This document shows, one piece after another, positions 43,220-52,705 of a DNA stretch of 64,000 nt. The translations under genes and the position numbers were made by a program. Positions within the stretch are counted from its first letter, which is position 1; each line of letters begins with the position of its first letter. The notes beneath the pieces were generated by a model. The model was not told the DNA's origin and did not search any database. It was given only the letters and a program-made list of their open reading frames with translations. The stretch covers positions 124,001 to 188,000 of the forward strand of contig FQWG01000008.1 in NCBI GenBank assembly GCA_900129595.1. The letters are read 5' to 3'. The stretch comes from Flavobacterium frigidimaris. Lineage in GTDB: Bacteria > Bacteroidota > Bacteroidia > Flavobacteriales > Flavobacteriaceae.

Positions 43220-45140
43220 CCACGAAGGTTTACCCAACATTGAGGATTTGCAGCTTTTGGCGAACGAATTGTTCAAGTCATTACCTAATGAATTTCCTAA
43301 GGAAATTTCGTTAAGTCCTGATCGAAATGAACATCCGCGTGCGACAAAAATTGCAGAAACTTTGTTGAATACCGGGAATTTAAGTGGTAATAGCGCGACA
43401 AATCTTCCGTTACAGGATGTAGCAACACCACCTTCCGGTGCGCCTGCATTTAGTGGCTTTGGAGCGTCGCCCACTGTTGCCAATTATGGTTCAGGAGCTT
43501 CGGCTTTATATCCTAATGCCGGAGCCGGATTTGATCCTCAAAGTGGCGTTTCTCCTTCGGGAATTCCACACGGAAACAATGTCAATGTCAACAATCCGCA
43601 AACGGGTTTTCATGATGTCAATTTCAAGAATGGCGGAACGGCACAATCGAATGAAGAAAACCTCTTTTCGCAATTGCTTTTAAATAATAATTATCTGCCT
43701 TTTCAAACGGAAAGTTCTTCTTTTGAAACCGAATTAAAAGAGGCATTATCTTTTGTGGATACCAACTTTACAAAGCGTGTTGATTTTCCGTTGAACGGAA
43801 ATGAAATACCGAATTCGTATTATTTTTTAGAACAAAATCCGTTTGCTTTTGATCAGAGAAATTCAAATTTAATTGTTGGAAATACTTTCGAAAAGCCAGA
43901 TTTTGGGAATGTCTCAGGTTCTCGTTTTGATGCTAATCTGATCAAAAAAGATTTCCCTATTCTAAGAGAAACTGTAAACGGAAAACCTTTAGTCTGGTTT
44001 GATAATGCGGCTACGACCCAAAAACCACAATCGGTTATTGATCGTATTGCGTATTTCTACGAACATGAAAATTCGAATATCCATCGTGCAGCACATGAAC
44101 TTGCAGCACGTGCCTCTGATGCTTATGAAGCCGCCCGTGAGAAAGTAAAAACGTTTTTGAATGCCAGTTCTGTAAACGAAATTGTATTTGTTCGTGGTGC
44201 TACAGAAGGGATCAATCTGGTCGCTCAAAGTTGGGGCGATCATAATCTGGTTGCCGGAGACGAAATCATTGTGAGCAATCTGGAACATCATGCGAATATT
44301 GTTCCGTGGAAAAGATTGGCGGATAAAAAAGGCTTGAAATTAAGAGTAATTCCCGTAGACGATGACGGACAAATTTTGCTGGATGAATATTCTAAACTAC
44401 TAAATTCTAAAACCCGTTTGGTTGCTTTTACACAAGTTTCAAACGCATTGGGAACCGTAACTCCTGCAAAAGAAATTGTAAAAATGGCACATGCTGTTGG
44501 AGCAAAAGTTTTAATTGACGGAGCACAATCGGTTTCGCATATGAAAGTGGATGTTCAGGATTTAAATCCGGATTGGCTGGTTTTTTCAGGACATAAACTT
44601 TTTGGTCCAACGGGAATTGGCGCTTTATACGGAAAAGAAGAATTGCTAAACGAAATGGAACCGTACCAAGCTGGTGGAAACATGATTCAGGATGTGACTT
44701 TTGAGGAAATAAAATACCACAAAGCCCCGAATCGTTTTGAAGCCGGAACCGGAAATATTGCTGATGCCATTGGTCTTGGTGCTGCAATAGATTATGTTAC
44801 CAAACTTGGTATTGACGCTATCGGACAATATGAACATCAGTTATTAGATTATGCAACAAAATTGCTAAAAGAAATTCCGGGTGTGAGACTGATAGGAACG
44901 GCGAAAAATAAAGCAAGTGTACTCTCTTTCAATTTACAAGGCTATACCAATGATCAGGTGGGTCAGGCTTTGAACAAAGAAGGTGTTGCAGTAAGAACCG
45001 GGCATCATTGCGCGCAGCCTATTTTGCGACGAATGGGAGTCGAAACTACTGTTCGTCCGTCTTTGGCTTTTTATAATACTACAGAAGATGTTGATACTTT
45101 CATCAAAACTTTGTGGGAACTTAAAAAAGTTAGATTTTAA
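43203..45140 (+). CDS. Encapsulin cargo cysteine desulfurase with disordered targeting domain
   Basis: The 645-residue protein has two parts. Residues 1-240 are low in predicted structure and rich in Asn, Gly, Pro and Ser (APAFSGFGASPTVANYGSG, HGNNVNVNNPQTGFHD), as in the cargo-loading domains of type 2A desulfurases. Residues 241-645 are a SufS-type (group II) cysteine desulfurase with PLP Lys465 in SGHKLFGPTG and catalytic Cys603 in RTGHHCAQP. It removes sulfur from cysteine as a persulfide, leaving alanine. The start ATG at 43203 lies within the shell gene (17-base overlap), implying coupled synthesis of shell and cargo. It is followed by a terminator. Confidence 0.93.
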   Translation: MSINTNHEGLPNIEDLQLLANELFKSLPNEFPKEISLSPDRNEHPRATKIAETLLNTGNLSGNSATNLPLQDVATPPSGAPAFSGFGASPTVANYGSGASALYPNAGAGFDPQSGVSPSGIPHGNNVNVNNPQTGFHDVNFKNGGTAQSNEENLFSQLLLNNNYLPFQTESSSFETELKEALSFVDTNFTKRVDFPLNGNEIPNSYYFLEQNPFAFDQRNSNLIVGNTFEKPDFGNVSGSRFDANLIKKDFPILRETVNGKPLVWFDNAATTQKPQSVIDRIAYFYEHENSNIHRAAHELAARASDAYEAAREKVKTFLNASSVNEIVFVRGATEGINLVAQSWGDHNLVAGDEIIVSNLEHHANIVPWKRLADKKGLKLRVIPVDDDGQILLDEYSKLLNSKTRLVAFTQVSNALGTVTPAKEIVKMAHAVGAKVLIDGAQSVSHMKVDVQDLNPDWLVFSGHKLFGPTGIGALYGKEELLNEMEPYQAGGNMIQDVTFEEIKYHKAPNRFEAGTGNIADAIGLGAAIDYVTKLGIDAIGQYEHQLLDYATKLLKEIPGVRLIGTAKNKASVLSFNLQGYTNDQVGQALNKEGVAVRTGHHCAQPILRRMGVETTVRPSLAFYNTTEDVDTFIKTLWELKKVRF

Positions 45141-45216
45141 AATAAAATAGAGAAATGTCTTGTACATCTTCTTGAAGAAATAATTACTTTTTTTGATATT
45201 TTAAGTAATTATAGCC

Positions 45217-45249
45217 AAAAGCGATTGTTTTCGAACAGTCGCTTTTTTA
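45217..45249 (+). terminator. Terminator after the encapsulin operon
   Basis: GCGATTGTT and AACAGTCGC form a 9-bp stem with a TTCG loop, followed by six Ts. It is flanked by As on the left. This closes the shell-desulfurase operon. Confidence 0.85.
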
Positions 45250-45535
45250 CGTTAAAGCCGATTTTTTTTTCACACAATTATCAAACAAAACAAAGAATGA
45301 CTAAAATTAAATCAACTTAATTGTTAAAACACCAAAACAAAAACAGTTAAAAAATCAAAAGCATTACACAATAAGCAACAAAGAGTATTTATTTTTATAA
45401 TAAAAGATAAATACAGACACAAATGTTACAAATAACACAAAAGCACACAACATAGTTACGTCTAATGTTAAAAACATAAGGATTATTAACATAAATTTAA
45501 GACATTTGAGAGAACTAATCCAAACATTAAACAAA
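45250..45535. other. Upstream region of third susC, no gene or clear promoter seen
   Basis: These AT-rich bases lead into the third susC. They lack the cysteine leader, conserved stem-loop and exact TAnnTTTG box of the other two susC loci, so this operon is probably controlled differently. A TTG at 45506 in frame with susC gives an implausible N-terminal extension. Confidence 0.5.
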
Positions 45536-48500
45536 ATGAAAATTAACTTAAAGCATTTTTTGTGGCTTTTGTTGGTATTATTTGTGCAAGTGGCCAATGC
45601 ACAAGGAGGATCTATTTCTGGTAAAGTTACAGATGCAAAACGAGTACCTATTCCTGGAGTAAATATTATCCTAAAAGGAACAAAAATCAGTACTCAGACT
45701 GATTTTGACGGAAATTTTAAAATAGCAGCCAGTAAAGGTGATATTTTAATTGTGAGTTATGTAAGTTTTGCAACTGTTCAGGTTGCTGCATCAAATTTAA
45801 TGACAATTGAATTAGTAGAGACGCAAAACGAACTTGAAGCTGTTCTGGTAGTAGGTTACGGAACACAAACTAAAAGAAACTCAACTGATAATATTGCCCG
45901 TGTCACTACAAAAGATATTCAGCAAATACCGGTTTCAAATCTGCAAAATGCCTTAGTAGGTAAACTTGCCGGTGTACAGGTAACGCAAACAAATGGTAAA
46001 GTCGAGGGCGGAATTAATATTAGGGTACGTGGTGCCGCGAGTATTAGCGCAGGAAGCCAGCCGTTGTATGTGCTTGACGGCATCCCGTTAATCAACGATG
46101 ATGAATCCAGTAACGGGGCTCCAACAAACCCATTACTGACTTTAAGTACAAGCGAAATTGAATCTATAGATGTTTTAAAAGATGCTTCTTCAGCAGCCAT
46201 TTATGGTGCACGTGGTGCAAACGGAGTAGTCATCATTACCACTAAAAAAGGAAAAGACGGAAAAGGCACTTTCTCTATCAATTTTTCACAAGGGGTTAGC
46301 GAAGCAACTCATAAAAAGAAATGGCTAAATGCTACACAATATGTAGAATTACTACAGGAAGCCGGAAGAAATGTCAATGATCTTGAATCTGTAGAAGATG
46401 AATTCGATTATTTAGCACAAGGAACAGACTGGAGAAACGGTGAGGTAAATACCGACTGGCAAAAAGAAGCTTTAAAAACCGGTTATACTACTGATGCTGA
46501 TTTTTCGGTTTCCGGAGGCGATGACAAAACAAAATACTTTTTCTCCGGTTCTTACAATAAAACAATCGGAATTGTAGACAGCAATAGTCTGGAAAGATTG
46601 ACTGCAAGAAGTAACTTATCACACAAAGTATCAGAACGTTTTACGGCCGGAATGAATATTGGTTTTTCAAGATCGGCAATTGACAGGGTTCAGGATGATA
46701 ATGCATTTACAACGCCATTACAATCTGTTGCACAGGCGCCTATTTCGCAAGCCAGATTAGCAGACGGAACTCCAAATCCGAATACAGAATATGCCAATTA
46801 TCTTTTAGCCAAAGACAATAGTTTCTGGAAAACAATCATGAGAAGGGTAACAGGAAAAGTATTTGGTGAATTAAAAATTCTAAGATCTTTAAAATTCAAC
46901 TCTGATTTTTCATACGATCTCTTAAGTCAGACGGAAGATTACTGGCAAGGAAAAAACGCACCCTTTATGGCGACTGACGGTGCTGTATTTGCAACCTCTG
47001 TAAATACTGAAAATTATGTTTTCAGTAACTATTTTACTTTCGATAAAACATTTGCAGAAAAACACACTATAAATGCCGTTGCCGGTATGGAATTCAACAA
47101 ATACAACAGAAGATATCAGGATGTACAAAGTATTTATTTTCCTAACGATAATTTCCAGACCGTTGATGGCGGGGCTGAAGTGAATGAGGGTCACGGAAGC
47201 GAAACTGATTATGCTTTTGTTTCTCAATTTGGAAGATTAAATTACAGCTATGATGGCAAATATCTTTTTAAAGCCAGTATCCGTCGTGATGGTTCGTCCC
47301 GATTTGGAAAAAACAACCGATTCGGAATTTTCCCTGCATTCTCGGCAGGTTGGATAATGTCTCAGGAAAGTTTCTTAAAAGACAATCCCGTTTTGACCTA
47401 TTTAAAATTAAAAGGAAGCTGGGGAAAACTAGGAAATGCTGAAATTGGAAACTTTGCTTCACGACAATTGTACCAGACAAATCCTTATAATCTAAAATCA
47501 GGATTAACATTTGACCAACCCGGAAATGATGATCTTACCTGGGAAAAATCAACTCAAACTGATGTTGGTATCGAAATTGGATTCTTAAACAAAATTACTT
47601 TTGAAGCGGATTATTATCAAAAAGATACTGACGGATTACTTTTTGATGTACCACTTCCTAAAAGTGCGGGCGCTGGTACCACCGGAACTATCAGCAAGAA
47701 TATCGGAAAAATCAGAAGCAATGGTTTCGAGTTTACTTTAAACACTAAAAATATTGAAACAGAAGAATTCAAATGGAATACGAGTTTTAATATTACAACC
47801 AATCAATCTAAGGTAAAATCGCTTCCCAACAATAATACAGATATCATTTCAGATTATACAATCAACAGAGTGGGCGAAAACATTTCTTCGTTTTACTTAG
47901 TGCAATATGCAGGAGTTGATTCACAAAACGGAGATGCTCTTTTTGTAAAAAATACCAGAAACGCAGATGGTAGTATTGATAAAAGTACCACTAATGATTA
48001 CAGCGAAGCTAAAAGAGTTATTTCAGGAAATCCGTTCCCAACTTTAATGTCAGGTTTAACCAATACAATCCTGTACAAAGGCGTTGATTTTACCTTTACT
48101 TTTCAGGGAGAATGGGGAGCCAGTATTTATAATTCAGCGGGAATATACCAATCAGCAGCGGCAGATTATTTTGATAATCAAACTGCTGATCAGTTAAATC
48201 GCTGGCAAAAACCGGGAGATATCACCAACGTGCCCCAGGCAAGGTTTGGAGGTTCAAACGGAACGCAGAATTCTACACGTTACTTAGACAAATCAGATTT
48301 TATTCGTTTAAGAAATGTCACCATAGGATATTCCTTGCCTAAAAAGACTGTAAACAACATGGGAATGAGCAATCTAAGAGTCTACGTTACTGCTGTGAAC
48401 CTGCTTACTTTTACGAATTATAACGGGACTGACCCGGAAGCAAGAAGAGATGACATTAGCAGAACCAGCCCAAGAGTAGGAGAAGATTTTTACTCAGCTC

Positions 48501-48544
48501 CGCCAGCGAGAACAATTGCGATGGGAGTAAATATTAATTTTTAA
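45536..48544 (+). CDS. SusC/RagA TonB-linked outer-membrane transporter (third locus)
   Basis: This is a 1002-residue SusC protein. The ATG at 45536 gives a clean signal peptide (MKINLKHFLWLLL to VANAQ), so the longer frame from TTG 45506 is rejected. The carboxypeptidase-regulatory-like domain (RVPIPGVNIILKGTKIST), the plug (AVLVVGYGTQTKRNSTDNI, SIDVLKDASSAAIYGARGA) and the barrel with terminal GVNINF are present. It differs from the two sulfur-locus SusC proteins in N-terminus and leader. Genes for peptidases and a cyanophycinase downstream hint at peptide-like ligands, but those lie several kilobases away. Confidence 0.93.
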   Translation: MKINLKHFLWLLLVLFVQVANAQGGSISGKVTDAKRVPIPGVNIILKGTKISTQTDFDGNFKIAASKGDILIVSYVSFATVQVAASNLMTIELVETQNELEAVLVVGYGTQTKRNSTDNIARVTTKDIQQIPVSNLQNALVGKLAGVQVTQTNGKVEGGINIRVRGAASISAGSQPLYVLDGIPLINDDESSNGAPTNPLLTLSTSEIESIDVLKDASSAAIYGARGANGVVIITTKKGKDGKGTFSINFSQGVSEATHKKKWLNATQYVELLQEAGRNVNDLESVEDEFDYLAQGTDWRNGEVNTDWQKEALKTGYTTDADFSVSGGDDKTKYFFSGSYNKTIGIVDSNSLERLTARSNLSHKVSERFTAGMNIGFSRSAIDRVQDDNAFTTPLQSVAQAPISQARLADGTPNPNTEYANYLLAKDNSFWKTIMRRVTGKVFGELKILRSLKFNSDFSYDLLSQTEDYWQGKNAPFMATDGAVFATSVNTENYVFSNYFTFDKTFAEKHTINAVAGMEFNKYNRRYQDVQSIYFPNDNFQTVDGGAEVNEGHGSETDYAFVSQFGRLNYSYDGKYLFKASIRRDGSSRFGKNNRFGIFPAFSAGWIMSQESFLKDNPVLTYLKLKGSWGKLGNAEIGNFASRQLYQTNPYNLKSGLTFDQPGNDDLTWEKSTQTDVGIEIGFLNKITFEADYYQKDTDGLLFDVPLPKSAGAGTTGTISKNIGKIRSNGFEFTLNTKNIETEEFKWNTSFNITTNQSKVKSLPNNNTDIISDYTINRVGENISSFYLVQYAGVDSQNGDALFVKNTRNADGSIDKSTTNDYSEAKRVISGNPFPTLMSGLTNTILYKGVDFTFTFQGEWGASIYNSAGIYQSAAADYFDNQTADQLNRWQKPGDITNVPQARFGGSNGTQNSTRYLDKSDFIRLRNVTIGYSLPKKTVNNMGMSNLRVYVTAVNLLTFTNYNGTDPEARRDDISRTSPRVGEDFYSAPPARTIAMGVNINF

Positions 48545-48554
48545 AACGAACAAA

Positions 48555-49949
48555 ATGAAAGCAAATAAAATAATCTTATATATATTTTTCGTAGCCCTTT
48601 TTGCAAGTTGCGAAAATGAACTGGATATAGACCCTAAACAAACTGAAGATGCTTCTATCACACTTGGTACAGAAGGCGGTATCACCAATATACTTACCGG
48701 AACTTACGCTCTGGCAGCTAATGGAAATGCTTATGGAGGAAGAATTTTAGTTTACGCGGATTTATTAGGCGTTAGTGGCGCACTAAACACCACTGATCTT
48801 AGATGGAGAGGAACTTACGGAGAGTTGAGACAGATGTACATCAAAACAATGTTATCAGACAACGTTATTATTGAAGGAACTTATTCCAGATGTTACGAGA
48901 TAATCAATGCTGCAAATACGGTAATCGAAAATGTCGACAAAGTAAAAGATCCTGACAAACAAACCCGAATGATTGGTGAGGCCAGTTTTTTAAGGTCCCT
49001 GGCTTATTTTGACCTTGTTCGCTTTTTTGCAAAACCTTATGTAAGTGGTCAGCCAAATACGCAATTAGGAGTTGTGATCAGACCCAATGCTATTTATAAT
49101 TTTAATGTAGATCTTTCAAAAGAAAGAAGTACTGTTGATGAAGTTTACAAAGTAATCATAGACGGCTTAAACGTTGCCTACACTAATCTTCCTGCTGATA
49201 ATAGTTTTTATGCTGATAAATATGCCGCAAAAGCATTATTGGCCAGAGTTTATCTGCAGCAAGGCAATTATGCTGAGGCAAGAGATGCAGCAAATGATGT
49301 GATCGAAAATAGCGGTCACGGATTATCTCAAACTTATGCCGCAGCCTTTAATCATGATACAGATCAGACTGAAGATGTATTTGCTATACAAATTACAAAA
49401 CAAACCGGATTAAACGATGCCAACACCTTTTATCAGTCTGAAGATAATGGAGGCCGTGGTGGTGATTTTTCTATCAGAGATCATTATTTAGAAAAATTCA
49501 GCAGCCCTGATGACCGGGCGACTTTTAATTATGAGAATGAAGCAAACGGCAGAATATTGACTTCTAAATTTACAGATCAATTTTCTGATGTGAGTATTAT
49601 TCGATTGGCCGAAATGTATTTAATAAGAGCAGAAGCAAATCTCAGACAAGGAACAGCGGTTGGAAATACGCCTCTTGATGACATTAATACAATCCGATCT
49701 AGAGCAAATGCAGACGATTTATCAGCTGTGACAATAGACGATATTTTACTGGAACGCGAATTAGAATTAGGAATGGAAGGTTTCTTAATTCACGATATCA
49801 AACGAACGAAACGCTCTATTGATATTAGTGAGAATGGCGACGGATCAAGTTTACTGCTTTATGATGCCAATAATCTGGTATTCCCTATTCCGTTGAGCGA
49901 AACTGATGCGAACAAAAAAATCACTCAGAATCCGGGATATAGTAACTAA
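48555..49949 (+). CDS. SusD/RagB substrate-binding lipoprotein (third locus)
   Basis: This 464-residue lipoprotein has the lipobox FASC (Cys19) and the SusD features GEASFLRSLAYFDLVRFFAKPYV, AAKALLARVYLQQGNYAEARDAA and the C-terminal ERELELGMEGFLIHDIKRT, ending in QNPGYSN. It follows susC by 10 bases and is closed by a terminator at 49970. No enzyme gene is in this operon, unlike the two earlier pairs. Confidence 0.92.
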   Translation: MKANKIILYIFFVALFASCENELDIDPKQTEDASITLGTEGGITNILTGTYALAANGNAYGGRILVYADLLGVSGALNTTDLRWRGTYGELRQMYIKTMLSDNVIIEGTYSRCYEIINAANTVIENVDKVKDPDKQTRMIGEASFLRSLAYFDLVRFFAKPYVSGQPNTQLGVVIRPNAIYNFNVDLSKERSTVDEVYKVIIDGLNVAYTNLPADNSFYADKYAAKALLARVYLQQGNYAEARDAANDVIENSGHGLSQTYAAAFNHDTDQTEDVFAIQITKQTGLNDANTFYQSEDNGGRGGDFSIRDHYLEKFSSPDDRATFNYENEANGRILTSKFTDQFSDVSIIRLAEMYLIRAEANLRQGTAVGNTPLDDINTIRSRANADDLSAVTIDDILLERELELGMEGFLIHDIKRTKRSIDISENGDGSSLLLYDANNLVFPIPLSETDANKKITQNPGYSN

Positions 49950-49969
49950 TACAAAACACTTTATAAATG

Positions 49970-50010
49970 AAAAAACCATTCCGCCTTAACGGAATGGTTT
50001 TTCTTTTTTA
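49970..50010. terminator. Bidirectional terminator after third susD
   Basis: AAAACCATTCCG and CGGAATGGTTTT pair around CCTTAA-type loop bases and are followed by a T-rich run. The convergent DUF1810 gene ends 15 bases away, so it may use the same hairpin. Confidence 0.8.
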
Positions 50011-50024
50011 CATTTCGATGTAAT

Positions 50025-50486
50025 TTATAGTAATGCTTCAACAGCTGGCGACATTATTTTTGAATTTGTCATAGACAAAGTAAGCTGATCAGAATATCCT
50101 AAGAAAAAGGCATCCAATATTTCCTGAAATACAGGATGAGCTCCTTCAACCTGAGAAAAAAGAGTCATCGACGAACATAATTTACGGGCGTCTAAATCCC
50201 CAAAAATACCCTCGGCAGATTTTCTTTTAAACGTTAACAGAATTTCTGAAATCTCAATAAGGTGTTTGGCTAAAACAGGATGATCAAGATATTCTTTTGC
50301 TTCGTTAAGATTAGCAATCGCATAATATTTTGAGATATTACTTGTTCCCAATCCTTTTAATTGCGGGAAAATAAACCACATCCAATGTGTTTCTTTTTTC
50401 CCTTTTTTAATTTCGGAAAGAGCGGTCAGATACAGTTTATTCTGTGCTTCTAAAAAACGCGTTATATCATTATTTGAGTAAGCCAT
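50025..50486 (-). CDS. DUF1810 family protein
   Basis: This 153-residue cytoplasmic protein has the DUF1810 pattern: RFLEAQNKLYLTALSEIKKGKK, WMWFIFPQLKGLG, SKYYAIANLNEAKEYLDHP, and KLCSSMTLFSQ near residue 110. The family (calpastatin-like annotation in some databases) has no settled function; the invariant WMW-FPQ stretch is intact. It stands alone, convergent with susD and with a 270-base non-coding stretch behind it. Confidence 0.85.
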   Translation of the reverse strand: MAYSNNDITRFLEAQNKLYLTALSEIKKGKKETHWMWFIFPQLKGLGTSNISKYYAIANLNEAKEYLDHPVLAKHLIEISEILLTFKRKSAEGIFGDLDARKLCSSMTLFSQVEGAHPVFQEILDAFFLGYSDQLTLSMTNSKIMSPAVEALL

Positions 50487-50696
50487 TATAGTAAAATTGT
50501 GTTTTAATAATTAATAAAAACCGTTTGGTTCTTTAAACATGTCATTCAATTTAAAATCAGATAAACAATCCTCTTTTTGAGATTCGATTTTAATTCTGTT
50601 TTAAAGACATTCAAAACTACTTATCATCCCGCTCAATTAATTATACAATTCGTTACGTTTGTTATATAATTTATCTTCTAAGGTTAAAACAAAAAA

Positions 50697-50724
50697 AAAG
50701 CTGCAAGAAGGATCTTGCAGCTTT
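50697..50724 (-). terminator. Terminator of rocD
   Basis: On the - strand AGCTGCAAGA and TCTTGCAGCT make a 10-bp stem followed by a run of about nine Ts. It lies 33 bases after the rocD stop. Between this hairpin and the DUF1810 start (50487-50696) I see nothing recognisable. Confidence 0.85.
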
Positions 50725-50756
50725 GTTGTTTTTATATAGAAAACTGAAAAAAGTTT

Positions 50757-52010
50757 CTAGTCTCTAAAGTCATTTAATGATTTCTCTATAATTTCAAGAC
50801 ATTCCTGAATCTGAGCTTCTGTCATCACCAATGGCGGTGCTAATCTGATTTTATTACCGTGAGTAGGTTTTGCCAATAATCCGTTATCTCTGAATCTTAG
50901 GCAAATTTCCCAGGCCAGATCAGAGTCTTCGCCACAATTAATTACGATTGCATTCAATAAACCTTTTCCGCGAACGAGTGTAATCAGGTTATTTCGCTCC
51001 GCGATTTCGTTTAGGCCTTTTCTTAAAATGATTCCCAAACGTTCTGCATTTCCGGCCAGATTTTCGTCTTTAATTACTTCAAGCGCAGCAATTGCAACTG
51101 CTGCGGCAACAGGATTTCCACCAAAAGTCGATCCGTGCTGACCCGGTTTAATCACATTCATAATTTCGTTATTACACAAAACAGCCGAAACCGGATAAAC
51201 TCCGCCAGAAATGGCTTTACCTAAAATCAAAATATCAGGCTGAACATTTTCATGATGTACCGCTAATAATTTTCCGGTACGTGCGATTCCAGTCTGAACC
51301 TCATCGGCAATAAACAATACATTATGTTTTTCACACAATGCTTTTGCTTTCGCTAAATATCCTTCAGAAGGTACATAAACCCCTGCTTCACCCTGAATTG
51401 GCTCTACTAAAAATCCGGCAATATTTTTTGATGATTCTAAAACTTTTTCAAGAGCCTCAAGATTATCATATTCAATTTTTATAAATCCTTCTGTAAAAGG
51501 TCCGAAATTTTTACGGGCCCCTTCATCATTAGAAAATGAAATAATTGTAGTGGTTCTTCCGTGAAAATTATTCTCGCAAACAATAACCTGCGCCTGATTT
51601 TCCGGAATCCCTTTTACTTCATACGCCCATTTTCTACATACTTTAAGAGCCGTTTCAACAGCTTCTGCTCCGGTATTCATTGGCAGCACTTTATCAAAAC
51701 CAAAATACTTCGTTACATATTCCTCATACTCCCCTAATTTATCGTTATAAAAAGCACGTGATGTCAAAGTTAGTTTCTGTGCCTGATCTACCATTGCTTT
51801 CACAATTTTCGGATGGCAATGTCCTTGGTTTACTGCAGAATAAGCCGATAAAAAATCATAATATTTTTTTCCGTCTACATCCCAAACATATACTCCTTCT
51901 CCTCGTTCTAACACAACTGGAAGCGGATGATAATTATGAGCTCCGTATTTATTTTCTTTTTCGATCAAAACCTCAGATTTTGACGAAAGGGATTTTTCAG
52001 TATGAATCAT
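50757..52010 (-). CDS. rocD: Ornithine-oxo-acid aminotransferase
   Basis: This class III PLP aminotransferase converts ornithine and 2-oxoglutarate to glutamate semialdehyde and glutamate in arginine/ornithine degradation. The 417-residue protein has [27 protein letters not shown] at the start, [20 protein letters not shown], the cofactor aspartate in [15 protein letters not shown] and the PLP Lys in [16 protein letters not shown]. This combination is specific for ornithine aminotransferase among the class. It is divergent from an Lrp-type regulator, the usual local control in this phylum. Confidence 0.93.
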   Translation of the reverse strand: MIHTEKSLSSKSEVLIEKENKYGAHNYHPLPVVLERGEGVYVWDVDGKKYYDFLSAYSAVNQGHCHPKIVKAMVDQAQKLTLTSRAFYNDKLGEYEEYVTKYFGFDKVLPMNTGAEAVETALKVCRKWAYEVKGIPENQAQVIVCENNFHGRTTTIISFSNDEGARKNFGPFTEGFIKIEYDNLEALEKVLESSKNIAGFLVEPIQGEAGVYVPSEGYLAKAKALCEKHNVLFIADEVQTGIARTGKLLAVHHENVQPDILILGKAISGGVYPVSAVLCNNEIMNVIKPGQHGSTFGGNPVAAAVAIAALEVIKDENLAGNAERLGIILRKGLNEIAERNNLITLVRGKGLLNAIVINCGEDSDLAWEICLRFRDNGLLAKPTHGNKIRLAPPLVMTEAQIQECLEIIEKSLNDFRD

Positions 52011-52231
52011 GATTTATTTATTTAAAGTACAAAAGTATTAAAAATTATTCATTACCAAGGCACAAAATATCTATTTTGACTTTTAAAAACCATTATTAAA
52101 GTCAAAAACAACATTTTTCACGACATAAAAAATCAATTGTTTTAATTTAATGACATCCCGACATTCCCTTTTATTGAAAAAAATAGTTACTTTTATAAAT
52201 GTAAAAACTGAATTTAACACAATTTAAGAGA

Positions 52232-52684
52232 ATGGATATATTAGACGAATTTGATATCAGCATCATTAAAGAATTAGAGAAAGACGGCAGAATGGCTTTT
52301 TCTGCAATTGCAGCTAATTTGAAAATATCAAATACAATGGTGCACCAACGCATTAATCGAATGATGGAGCAAGGTATCATTGGCGGAATAAAACCCATTA
52401 TTCAGGAAAAGAAAATTGGTTTCGACTGGGCTTCTTTTACCGGAATTACCTTAAATAAAGACTCCGATTCTGATCGCATTATCCAGGCATTAAAAGATAT
52501 TCCGGAAATTACAGAGTGCTATTATGTAACGGGTTCGTTTACACTTTACATCAAAATCGTTGCAAAGAATCACGAACATATGCGTAAAATCCTTTATGAA
52601 AAAATCGACAATATTCCGGGTATCGCCAAAACCGATTCAATTATTGAGTTGGGTTGTGCTTTTAAACGAAATATTACTTTATAA
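52232..52684 (+). CDS. Lrp/AsnC-family transcriptional regulator
   Basis: This 150-residue protein has an N-terminal winged helix (residues 4-60, DEFDISIIKELEKDGRMAFSAIAANLKIS and VHQRINRMMEQGIIGGI) and a C-terminal RAM ligand domain (FTGITLNKDSDSDRIIQALKDIPEITECYYVTGSFTLYIKIVAKN). It is divergently transcribed from rocD across a 221-base AT-rich gap. It may sense an amino acid such as ornithine or arginine and regulate rocD. M28 peptidase and cyanophycinase genes follow in the same direction, the first 21 bases later, so they may be co-transcribed. Confidence 0.9.
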   Translation: MDILDEFDISIIKELEKDGRMAFSAIAANLKISNTMVHQRINRMMEQGIIGGIKPIIQEKKIGFDWASFTGITLNKDSDSDRIIQALKDIPEITECYYVTGSFTLYIKIVAKNHEHMRKILYEKIDNIPGIAKTDSIIELGCAFKRNITL

Positions 52685-52705
52685 TCATTTTCTAATCTAA
52701 AAAAT

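Noticed and set aside
45506..45535. N-terminal extension of the third SusC from a TTG start
   Set aside because: It would put ten polar residues before a clean signal peptide that begins at the ATG 45536.
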